This document shows, piece after piece, positions 1-7,579 of a DNA stretch of 64,000 nucleotides. The notes below the pieces were generated by a model. That model worked only from the letters and a program-made list of their open reading frames with translations, was not told where the DNA came from and did no database searches. Both the position numbers and the translations under genes were made by a program. How positions within the stretch are numbered: position 1 is the stretch's first letter; the number at the start of each line of letters is the position of its first letter. The stretch lies in assembly GCA_964623055.1 (NCBI GenBank), contig CAZURK010000011.1:1-64000 (forward strand). The letters run 5' to 3'. The stretch comes from JADHUC01 sp964623055. GTDB lineage: Bacteria; Planctomycetota; Planctomycetia; Pirellulales; Pirellulaceae.

Positions 1-625
1 AGGCAGCAAAAACCTGCCCACGCTTCATGCTGCGCACACAATAGACAGCTACTGAAGGCACATCCTCCAGCCGTATGCTCTTCTTGTGGGAAACCTCGAC
101 GATAGCGCTAACACGTTTGACCTCGGACGCGGTCGTGAACTCGATGCCAATGAACCGGTAGTGGTGCGCACCGTGTTGCGTGCGCATTGTCGGCTGGACG
201 TTCCTGGCAGTAACGATCTTGGGCATGTGTTGCGAGTCGGCCGGCGTAACGCGCGTCCCTGGCGAGGGAAGTTGACTATCGGCCGATGATTTCACGACAA
301 TCCAGCCATCGCCGTCCTTCCTGGGCAACGTGAACGTACCTGTGTACGTGGCGCCGGCCTGCAAGACGATCGTATCACCCGGCTGGGCATCGTTGATGGC
401 TTGCTGGAAGTCGCCGTCGACCGGAACCTCGACGACACGCCCGCCCCCGTCCGGCATGCTGGTATCCACTGTAAACCGTGGCAGTTCGGGGCGGTTGAAC
501 GAGATGCGGTTCTCTTGCGAAACCCGCAAACCTGCATCCTCCTGAGCTGAAAGCCTGTAGTCTGGAATGACGGGCACAATGAAGGCAACGCAGATCGAGT
601 AAGACCAGGATCTCGTCAAAGTCAT
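1..625 (-). CDS. Right-handed beta-helix (pectate-lyase-like) exported protein, 3' part cut by window edge
   Basis: An open minus-strand frame begins with ATG at 623-625 behind a GGAGGAAA ribosome-binding site and stays open through base 1, so about 208 residues are visible and the C-terminus lies outside. The N-terminus is a hydrophobic signal-like segment. Residues about 60-95 carry the typical start of parallel beta-helix enzymes (VPVDGDFQQAINDAQPGDTI followed by VLQAGATYTG), and a later HHYRFIGIEF strand fits the same fold. Planctomycetes often encode such exported proteins next to polysaccharide-degrading genes. Substrate and activity cannot be told from the visible part. It is divergent from the SUMF1-like gene at 925. 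Confidence 0.72.
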   Translation of the reverse strand, partial: MTLTRSWSYSICVAFIVPVIPDYRLSAQEDAGLRVSQENRISFNRPELPRFTVDTSMPDGGGRVVEVPVDGDFQQAINDAQPGDTIVLQAGATYTGTFTLPRKDGDGWIVVKSSADSQLPSPGTRVTPADSQHMPKIVTARNVQPTMRTQHGAHHYRFIGIEFTTASEVKRVSAIVEVSHKKSIRLEDVPSVAVYCVRSMKRGQVFAA

Positions 626-705
626 CGTTTCCTCCCACGATCGAGTTCGCATTAGCTTCTTTGCGGCAGGCAAATGACGGCACGAGTCCATTATCCGGAG
701 TAGGG

Positions 706-755
706 CAACGCTGCGAAAGCACTCGGCAGGCCATTCTTCCTGGTTCCAGTCCGAG
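706..755. repeat. Intergenic motif copy 1, shared with 3148-3196
   Basis: About 50 bases match 3148-3196 at roughly 38 of 49 aligned positions; the best conserved cores are TGCGAAAG and TTCCAGTCCG. Both copies lie in divergent intergenic regions with the same orientation. The rest of the 626-924 gap shows nothing recognisable. A shared regulatory site or a remnant of a duplicated upstream region are both possible. Confidence 0.5.
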
Positions 756-924
756 CCGTTCACCGAAGAATCTCCCCAAGTTGGATTGATCCCAGTGATC
801 TTGGCGGAATCCTTTGCGCGTCGGGAGGAAAGCGATATCGTATATCAATGGTGGGCCATCACTGGACTGACGAATAGCTGTCCAAATCATCGACATGAAT
901 GGCCGGCGAGTATGGAGTACGAAA

Positions 925-1782
925 ATGCGGTATGCCTGTCTCTGGCTGCTGTTGTTTGTCTTGATGAAGACTGCGGCCGGCGCCGAGCCGGCGCCGGCAA
1001 TCTCGCCGTTCTCGGCCGATGAGGCTAAGACGCACCAGCGGGCGTGGGCGGAACACCTGAACCTGCCGGTACTTGTAACGAACTCGGTGGGAATGAAGCT
1101 CACACTGATTCCACCTGGGCAATTCGTGATGGGTAGTCCGCAGGACGAAGAGTGGCACCGTCCCGACGAGATTCTGCACCGCGTGACGCTGACCAAGGCC
1201 TTCTACATAGGAGCGACCGAGGTGACGCAGGGGCAGTGGAAGGCGTTGATGGGCGAGAATCCCAGCTTCTTCACCGATGACGCTTTCCCCGTCGAGACCG
1301 TCACGTGGGAACAGGCGGCAGAATTCTGCCGAAAGCTGAGCGAAAAGGAACGGGGCAAGTACCGTTTGGCGACCGAGGCGGAGTGGGAGTATGCCTGCCG
1401 AGCAGGGACGACAACTCCTTTCCACACAGGCAATACGATTAGCCCCGGCCAAGCGAACTACGATGGCAATCGCACCTACGCAGGCGGAAAGAAAGGCGTC
1501 TTTCGCGAATCAACGATCAAGTGCGGCAGCCTTCCGCCGAACGCGTGGGGATTGCACGAAATGCATGGCAACGTTTGGGAATGGTGCGCGGATTGGTATG
1601 GCGAGTACCCCAACGGCGAGACACGCGACCCGACAGGCCCGCGGACCGGAGACCGCCGCATTTTTCGCGGTGGTTGCTGGATCAATTTCCCTGCCGTTTG
1701 CCGCTCGGCAAACCGCGCCAAGGTCGTGCCCCGAAGCTGGAATTTTCACCTGGGCTTTCGCGTTGTTCGCCTCGTGGACTAG
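925..1782 (+). CDS. Exported SUMF1 / formylglycine-generating-enzyme-like protein
   Basis: The 285-residue protein starts at ATG 925, seven bases after GGAG; an upstream start at 895 would put extra residues before the signal peptide (MRYACLWLLLFVLMKTAAGA). Residues about 50-283 are a full FGE-sulfatase domain: MKLTLIPPGQFVMGSP, YIGATEVTQGQWKALMG, YRLATEAEWEYACRAG, MHGNVWEWCADWYGEY and the final GFRVVR. Oxidases of this family use a Cys pair spaced by four residues after RGGS. Here the segment reads RGGCWINFPAVC, so only the second Cys is in place. Family membership is secure, but canonical formylglycine-generating activity is doubtful; a binding or scaffold role is more likely. It converges on the next gene with only three bases between stop codons. 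Confidence 0.9.
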   Translation: MRYACLWLLLFVLMKTAAGAEPAPAISPFSADEAKTHQRAWAEHLNLPVLVTNSVGMKLTLIPPGQFVMGSPQDEEWHRPDEILHRVTLTKAFYIGATEVTQGQWKALMGENPSFFTDDAFPVETVTWEQAAEFCRKLSEKERGKYRLATEAEWEYACRAGTTTPFHTGNTISPGQANYDGNRTYAGGKKGVFRESTIKCGSLPPNAWGLHEMHGNVWEWCADWYGEYPNGETRDPTGPRTGDRRIFRGGCWINFPAVCRSANRAKVVPRSWNFHLGFRVVRLVD

Positions 1783-1785
1783 AAG

Positions 1786-3069
1786 TCACTTATCGCGCTC
1801 GGCCCGTACGTCCAGACAGGCCAACTGTCCATTGTTCGTTTTCGCGTAAATGCGCCCGTTGGCCAAAACGGGCATGACCCAGCATCGACTGTTATGGACT
1901 TTCGCACGGGCCAGTTCGTGATAGCCACCGGGCGTCGCGTCGGCGATCACTACATCGCCCTTTTCGTCAAGAATGACCAACTTGCCGTCGGCAATCATGA
2001 GCGTACCGTAAGGCGCAAAACTCGGCTCGGCCCAGACGATGGTTCCGTCCTGAAGGTCGAAGCACATCAACTGTCCGCGTGATTTTTCGCTAATGCAATA
2101 GATGTGGTCCTTGTACACCACGGCGCTGTTCATCTTGGTTTCCAGATCTTGATTCAGCCAGATCTGGTTCGGTTGGCCCTCACCGAGTTGGAACAAAGCC
2201 CCGCGAGCGCTACGCCCGCCGTAGCCCGTGGAGATAAACAACTTGTCGCCAATCACCGTTGGGCTCGATGCGTTGCAGTCGTAGTATGTCCTCCAGTCGA
2301 TGCGCCAGAGTTCGCGGCCTGTGTCAAGCTGGTGGGCGACCATTGCCCTGGCTTTGAACACCAGCACGCCGCGCTGGCCCGCGTGCTCGAAGGGGATGGG
2401 TGTCGAGTAGCCGGCTAGATCGTCACCAACGCCCCAGATTTTGCTGCCGGATGTCTTGTCGAGGGTTATCGTCGAGTTGCCTTCGGCTCCGGTATCAAGA
2501 ATGACCATTTCTCCGACAACCAGCGGCGAGCCAGCATACTTCCAGCTCGAATAGCGCCCGCTGAAGTCATCAACCAAGTGCTTTCGCCACACGACGCCAC
2601 CGTCTTTGATGCCCAAGCAGTGAAGGCGGCCGAGATAGCCGAGCGAGTAGACCAACGAGCCGTCAACGGTTGGCGTCGATGCCGTACCGCCCTCGAACTG
2701 GCGGGCATCGAACTTCGAAGGGTAATCAAACTGCCAAAGGATCTGTCCGGTGTCGGCATCCAGGCACCAGACGATATCCTCGTCCGTGTCTTTACGGCTG
2801 CCCATCGTGATGACGCGATTGCCGACTACGACGACACTCGAAGCACCGATCCCAACATCGACTCGCCAGGCAACCTTCGGTCCGGATGCCGGCCACTCGG
2901 CTGTCCATCGGGATTCGGACGAAACGCCGTTGAAGTTCGGCCCGCGAAAGAAGGGCCAATCGTCGGCTGCAGCAGGCGCGACTATTGTCAGCAGCATGGC
3001 GCATGTTCGCGACACGATGCCGAAGAGAACTCGGGGGAAGTGCGAGATTCGGGACGGAGTACGAAACAT
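1786..3069 (-). CDS. Exported PQQ-binding-like beta-propeller repeat protein
   Basis: The 427-residue protein has a signal peptide ending near APAAA and the planctomycete hallmark WPFFRGPNFNGVSSE directly after it. The rest is a set of propeller blades with repeated patterns such as CLDADTGQILWQFDYP, VYSLGYLGRLHCLG, LDTGRELWRI and CFDLQDGTIVWAE. Members of this family (PQQ_2 type) are exported; many lack proven PQQ dehydrogenase activity and are annotated only by fold. No dehydrogenase active-site motif is evident, so the substrate is unknown. It shares its upstream region with the divergent Gfo/Idh/MocA gene at 3270. A similar, truncated protein ends the window (62989-64000). Confidence 0.9.
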   Translation of the reverse strand: MFRTPSRISHFPRVLFGIVSRTCAMLLTIVAPAAADDWPFFRGPNFNGVSSESRWTAEWPASGPKVAWRVDVGIGASSVVVVGNRVITMGSRKDTDEDIVWCLDADTGQILWQFDYPSKFDARQFEGGTASTPTVDGSLVYSLGYLGRLHCLGIKDGGVVWRKHLVDDFSGRYSSWKYAGSPLVVGEMVILDTGAEGNSTITLDKTSGSKIWGVGDDLAGYSTPIPFEHAGQRGVLVFKARAMVAHQLDTGRELWRIDWRTYYDCNASSPTVIGDKLFISTGYGGRSARGALFQLGEGQPNQIWLNQDLETKMNSAVVYKDHIYCISEKSRGQLMCFDLQDGTIVWAEPSFAPYGTLMIADGKLVILDEKGDVVIADATPGGYHELARAKVHNSRCWVMPVLANGRIYAKTNNGQLACLDVRAERDK

Positions 3070-3147
3070 ATGGCAAAGCCTCCTGGACTGATGCTTTCTT
3101 CGTGTCTTGATGAACGGGCGGATTCACTTTCATTATCTTGGTTAGCG

Positions 3148-3196
3148 CGACGTTGCGAAAGTCGTTCGCAGCCATCCTCCCTGATTCCAGTCCGTG
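3148..3196. repeat. Intergenic motif copy 2, shared with 706-755
   Basis: This is the partner of the 706-755 element, in the same orientation, inside the 200-base divergent region between the PQQ propeller gene and the Gfo/Idh/MocA gene. Its position about 75 bases before the oxidoreductase start is compatible with a regulatory site. No known operator consensus is recognised. Confidence 0.5.
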
Positions 3197-3269
3197 ACAC
3201 AAATGGTATCCTGGTTGGACATTTGGCCCTCACCGCCCTCGCCCACCACAAACGAGAAGGATCGCCATC

Positions 3270-4625
3270 ATGAACCGAAACATCACTCGACGTAAGTTCC
3301 TCAAACGAAGTGCAATCGCCGCAAGTGCTGTTGCCGGTACCGCCTTGATCGAAGCACCAGCAATACTTGCGGAGCCCTCACCGAACTCGAAGTTGGGCGT
3401 GGCCGTGATCGGTTGCGGCGGCGCTGGTGGAGGTAATCCCGGCGCGGCCGCGGGCGAGCGTGCAGTGGCCTTGGTCGATGTGGACGACAGAACGCTTGGC
3501 AAGGCGTTGGATAACATCAAGGACCGTGCACCGGGCATCCGGACGTACTGCGACTACCGGAAGATGTTCGACGAGTGTCACAAGGATATCGACGTGGCGC
3601 TCATTGCCACTCCCGACCACCACCATGCCCCGGCGGCCATGCGGGCAATGCGGCTGGGCAAGGCGGCCTTTGTGCAGAAGCCCATGGCGCACAACATCGC
3701 GGAATGCTACGCCATGATGAAGGCGGCCAAAGAGAACAAGGTGGCCACGCAGATGGGCAACCAGGGGCATTACCGCGAAACCATCCGCCGCGCCTGCGAG
3801 TATATGTGGGCTGGGGCGATAGGGAACGTGACTGAAACGCACACAATCCTGGGCCGCAACTTCGGCGGCAGCGGCGGGCAACCGGCGAGCAAACCCGTGC
3901 CCGACTATCTGCACTGGGACCAGTGGCTCGGCCCGGCACCGCACCGCGACTATCACGACGGCTTGCACCCGTTCAGTTGGCGGTCGTGGCGGCAGTTCGG
4001 GACGGGTACCATCGGCGACATGGCCTGCCACAATCTGGACGTGATGTTCTGGGCTCTGCGAGTTGCCGAGGCAAAGCAGTTCACCGTGGAGTGCCTGTCG
4101 CAACGAGGCGGCAGCGACGAGATGTATCCGCAAGATAACGTCATCCGCTGGGAGATACCTGCTCGGGGCGACATGCCTGCGGCGAAGGTTCACGCATACG
4201 ATCACGGCGGTCTCAAGCCGCAGATCATGGAGGATACCGAGAAGAAATACGATGTTAAGTTCCGCGAGTGTACGCTGTTCATCGGGCATAAGGGCCTGAT
4301 TCGCAGCCAGGGCACCGCCGGCGGATGGCAGTTCTTGCCTGAAGCGAAGATCAAGGACATCCCCGAACCGCCAAAGGCGCTTCCCCGAGCACACGGCGGA
4401 CCGGTTGGCGATCTATTCCACTCGATCAAGAACGACATAACGCCCTGTTCGGACTTCGCCGAATCGGCAGGGCCGCTGACCGCATTTGTGCTGACCGGCC
4501 ACTTGGCGATGTTCGCCGGCGTCGGCCAGAAGCTCCAGTGGGATGTCGAGAAGATGCAGTGCACGAACATGCCTGAGATCAACCAATACCTCCGGCGCGA
4601 GTATCGAAAGGGCTGGGAGTTGTAG
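3270..4625 (+). CDS. Tat-exported Gfo/Idh/MocA family oxidoreductase
   Basis: The 451-residue protein starts at ATG 3270 behind AGAAGGA. A twin-arginine signal (NITRRKFLKRSAIAASA) is followed by a Rossmann motif VAVIGCGGAG at about residue 50, the substrate-side loop ATPDHHHAPAAMRAM and the family catalytic-lysine motif QKPMAHN. The C-terminal half has the alpha/beta domain with a planctomycete-type ending (NQYLRREYRKGWEL). Family members are NAD(P)-dependent sugar, cyclitol or sugar-acid dehydrogenases; the many exported planctomycete versions are mostly uncharacterised and are linked to keto-sugar chemistry. It is followed at 60 bases by a decayed paralogue and then by a HEAT protein, a frequent planctomycete arrangement. 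The substrate is not predictable. Confidence 0.93.
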   Translation: MNRNITRRKFLKRSAIAASAVAGTALIEAPAILAEPSPNSKLGVAVIGCGGAGGGNPGAAAGERAVALVDVDDRTLGKALDNIKDRAPGIRTYCDYRKMFDECHKDIDVALIATPDHHHAPAAMRAMRLGKAAFVQKPMAHNIAECYAMMKAAKENKVATQMGNQGHYRETIRRACEYMWAGAIGNVTETHTILGRNFGGSGGQPASKPVPDYLHWDQWLGPAPHRDYHDGLHPFSWRSWRQFGTGTIGDMACHNLDVMFWALRVAEAKQFTVECLSQRGGSDEMYPQDNVIRWEIPARGDMPAAKVHAYDHGGLKPQIMEDTEKKYDVKFRECTLFIGHKGLIRSQGTAGGWQFLPEAKIKDIPEPPKALPRAHGGPVGDLFHSIKNDITPCSDFAESAGPLTAFVLTGHLAMFAGVGQKLQWDVEKMQCTNMPEINQYLRREYRKGWEL

Positions 4626-4684
4626 TGATCAACTTCGCCGAAATACGAACGAAGACGTAGTCCATTACAGCGAGGAGACGCAAT

Positions 4685-5258
4685 ATGACGAAACGACTTA
4701 CATCCATTCCTCGGCGGCGCTTCCTGAAGACCGCCGTCCACGCCAGCGCCTTGTTGGCGGTGCCGCAGGTCATCCCCGGAAGCGTGTTGGGCAAGGACGA
4801 CGCGGTGGCCCCTAGTGAGCGGACCACGTTGGGTGGCATTGGAGTTGACCGCCCGTTACGCAAACGGCGTCAAGCTGGTGCTTCGTCACGATGGTTGGCT
4901 GCCGCTGGGATCGTGCCCCGTGCGGTTTGAAGGAGACGAAGGCTGGGTCGAGGCGGGCGACAGCGGCAAACTGGTACTGAGTTCACCGACTCTGCTTGCC
5001 GGAAGGCGAGTGGCCGAAATCGGCGGCTACCCGGCCACGTTCCATGTGCGCGATTTCCTCGACTGCGTGAAGTCGCGTGGTAAACCGCTTGCCAACGCCG
5101 ACGCTGCCTGCTATTCGCACATCACCTGCCACGCAGCCAACATCGCCCTCTACCTGGGCCGCACGGTTAGGTACGACCCCGTGAAACACGAATTCATCGA
5201 CGACCAACAGGCCAACCGGTTGCGGTCCGAAGCACTACGGTCACCGTGGCGGATCTGA
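4685..5258 (+). pseudogene. Remnant of a second Tat-exported Gfo/Idh/MocA oxidoreductase with an internal deletion
   Basis: A good ribosome-binding site (GAGGAG) precedes ATG 4685 and a twin-arginine leader (IPRRRFLKTAVHASALL). The frame reaches SERTTLGGIGV, the usual end of the leader and first strand, and then runs into unrelated residues. From about 4836 another frame carries ELTARYANGVKLVLR, RFEGDEGWV, RDFLDCVKSR and YDPVKHEFIDD, up to the family's usual last residues SPWRI at 5258. The Rossmann domain and catalytic lysine, perhaps 250 residues, are missing, and the two ends are joined out of frame at about 4835-4848. The ends are well preserved, so the deletion looks recent. Confidence 0.82.
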
Positions 5259-5296
5259 ATTCGCGTGGCAGACAGATACCACCAAGGAGAACGACA

Positions 5297-7456
5297 ATGC
5301 GTATGAAACAGTATTTCATAGTGTGCGGCCTCTTTGTCGCCACAGTGATTCCTCAGGCGGCCATCTCTCAAGCTCATGCTGCCGAGGCGGATGATGCGGC
5401 GGCTGCCGCGGAGAAACAACGCGAGTTGATCGCAGTGCTCGAATCAGACGCCCCGCCGGCGGACAAGGCGATCACCTGCAAGCACTTGGCAGTCTGGGGT
5501 GACAAAGAAGCAGTACCCGCGCTGGCGGCCCTGCTTCCGGACGAGCAATTGGCGTCGTGGGCACGAATCGCATTGGAGGCTATTCCCGATCAAAAAGTCG
5601 ATGACGCGTTGCGCGAGGCGGCGGGTAAGTTGGAAGGCAGGTTGCTGGTTGGTGTGATCAATTCGATCGGCGTCCGCCGCGATGCCAAAGCGGTTGATGT
5701 CTTGGTCCAGCGGCTGAAAGATGGCGACACGCAGGTTGCGTCGGCCGCCGCCGTAGCCTTGGGCTCGATCGGCAACGCCGCAGCCGCCAAAGCGCTAGAG
5801 CAATCCTTGACGACCGCGCCGGAGGCAGTCCGGTCGGCAATCGCGGAAGGCTGCATCCTGTGTGCGGAAAAGGCTCTGGCCGATGGAAATCAGGCGGATG
5901 CGATAGGGATCTACGAATTCGTGCGCCAGGCGGATGTGCCGAAACAGCGAATCCTGGAAGCAACTCGAGGGGCCATTATCGCTCGGCAATCCGACGGCGT
6001 GCCGCTATTGGCTGAGCAGTTGCGGGCTGCCGACAAGTCCTTCTTTACCCTCGGCTTGACCGTTGCCCGGGAACTTACTGGCGGCGAAGTGACTGATACG
6101 CTGGTCGCCGAATTGGGGAATGCTCCACCTGATCGCCAGGCATTGCTGATCCTGGCCTTGGCCGACCGAGGCGATACAGCGGCGTTGCCCGCGTTGCTGC
6201 AAAAGGCCGAAAGCGGCCCCAACGAGGCGCGGACCGCAGCGTTTCGAGTCCTGAAACGCTTGGGCGACGCCTCATGTGTCCCAGTGTTGCTAGATGCCGC
6301 GGTGGAAGCCGACGCGGACTTGTCCCAGACCGCGTTGGAAGTGCTGGCCGACTTGCCTGGCGACGATGTTGATGACGATCTGGCTGATCGTCTGACAAAG
6401 GCCGAAGGCAAGACGCGGAAAGCGTTGATCCAGGTAGCCGGCTGGCGGCAGATCGCGGCCACCGTGCCCGCATTGATCAGAGCCGCGGACGATCCGGACG
6501 CCGAAACACGAGCGGCTGCGCTAACGGCACTCGGGTTTGCCGTTCAGTTTTCCGACTTGTCCGTCCTGATCACTCGTGTCGCAAATCCTCCGGACAATGC
6601 CGACGAGACGGACGCAGCGCAGGCGGCCCTTCGTTCCGCCTGTCAGCGCATGCCGGATCGTGAAACTTGCGCGGCGAAACTTGTGACTGCCATGTCGCCG
6701 GCGTCCGTGCCTGCCAAGTGCAGTCTGCTGGAGATTCTGGCCGTGATGGGCGGCCCGACGGCGCTCGAGGCAGTCGGTGATGCGGCCAAAGACAACGCGC
6801 CCGAATTGCAGGACGCCGGCAGCCGCCTGCTGGGCGAGTGGATGTCGGTGGACGCCGCACCGGTGCTGTTGGATCTGGCAAAGAACGCGCCCGAGGGGAA
6901 GTACGAGATTCGCGCATTGCGCGGCTACATTCGTCTAGCGCGCCAATTCGCCGCTATGCCGGAAAAACAGCGAGCCGAGATGTGCCGAACCGCTCTTGCG
7001 ACCGCCAAACGCGATGACGAGAAGAAACTGGTCATTGAAGTGCTCAAACGTTATCCGAGCATTGACACGCTGAAGTTGGCTGTCGAAGCGGCAAAGGAGC
7101 CGTCGTTGAAGAACGATGCCGCTGCCGCATCGCTGGCCATCGCTCAGAAAATCGGCGGTTCGGATGACGTGCAAAAGCTGCTGACCCAGATCGGTCAGGA
7201 TCCGGTGAAGATCGAGATCATCAAGGCCGAATACGGCACAGGTACAAAATGGAAGGACGTAACCGCAATTCTCCGTCGACACGTCCGCGACTTCCCCCTG
7301 ATCGCCTTACCGTCGTCAAGCTACAACTCCGCCCTTGGCGGCGACCCCGTGCCGGGAGTTGTCAAGCAGTTGAAGGTGCAGTACCGGATGGACGGCAAGG
7401 AAGGCGAAGCGTCGTTCCCGGAGAACGCCACAATCATGCTGCCAACGCCAAAGTAG
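5297..7456 (+). CDS. Exported HEAT-repeat protein with a DUF3395-like C-terminal domain
   Basis: The 719-residue protein starts at ATG 5297 after AAGGAG, which places a clean signal peptide (ending SQAHA) at the N-terminus; a start at 5246 would bury it. Residues about 45-620 are HEAT/PBS-lyase-type helical repeats with recurring patterns such as AAAVALGSIGNAAAAKALEQ and ETRAAALTALGFA. The last 80 residues (AEYGTGTKWKDVT, LGGDPVPGVVKQLKVQY, FPENATIMLP) resemble the DUF3395-like module found at the end of many planctomycete HEAT proteins. HEAT arrays usually bind proteins. The gene follows the oxidoreductase and its relic on the same strand. Its stop codon TAG is also the first three bases of the repeat element at 7454. 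Confidence 0.85.
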   Translation: MRMKQYFIVCGLFVATVIPQAAISQAHAAEADDAAAAAEKQRELIAVLESDAPPADKAITCKHLAVWGDKEAVPALAALLPDEQLASWARIALEAIPDQKVDDALREAAGKLEGRLLVGVINSIGVRRDAKAVDVLVQRLKDGDTQVASAAAVALGSIGNAAAAKALEQSLTTAPEAVRSAIAEGCILCAEKALADGNQADAIGIYEFVRQADVPKQRILEATRGAIIARQSDGVPLLAEQLRAADKSFFTLGLTVARELTGGEVTDTLVAELGNAPPDRQALLILALADRGDTAALPALLQKAESGPNEARTAAFRVLKRLGDASCVPVLLDAAVEADADLSQTALEVLADLPGDDVDDDLADRLTKAEGKTRKALIQVAGWRQIAATVPALIRAADDPDAETRAAALTALGFAVQFSDLSVLITRVANPPDNADETDAAQAALRSACQRMPDRETCAAKLVTAMSPASVPAKCSLLEILAVMGGPTALEAVGDAAKDNAPELQDAGSRLLGEWMSVDAAPVLLDLAKNAPEGKYEIRALRGYIRLARQFAAMPEKQRAEMCRTALATAKRDDEKKLVIEVLKRYPSIDTLKLAVEAAKEPSLKNDAAAASLAIAQKIGGSDDVQKLLTQIGQDPVKIEIIKAEYGTGTKWKDVTAILRRHVRDFPLIALPSSSYNSALGGDPVPGVVKQLKVQYRMDGKEGEASFPENATIMLPTPK

Positions 7457-7570
7457 TGCTTTGTCAAGGTTAAGAATGAGGTTGGGTGGCCGGGGCTGGA
7501 CTGAGCGTTAGCGAAAGAAGCCCCCGGGGTTTCGGGCTTCGCCCTCCAACCCCGGCCACCCCGAAATCTC
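7454..7570. repeat. Hairpin-forming intergenic element (copy 1) between convergent genes
   Basis: The element begins TAGTGCTTTGTCAAG, supplying the stop codon of the HEAT gene, and contains a long imperfect hairpin whose arms start GGTGGCCGGGGCTGGA and end TCCAACCCCGGCCACC. A second copy at 30835-30965 has the same left end but an inverted core. Both lie between convergent genes, so a bidirectional terminator function is plausible. The right terminal repeat seen in copy 2 is not recognisable here. Confidence 0.75.
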
Positions 7571-7579
7571 GTGAAGAAC

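Noticed and set aside
3378..4394. 338-codon minus-strand frame over the oxidoreductase gene
   Set aside because: Antisense shadow without domain or RBS, while the plus strand encodes a clear Gfo/Idh/MocA protein.
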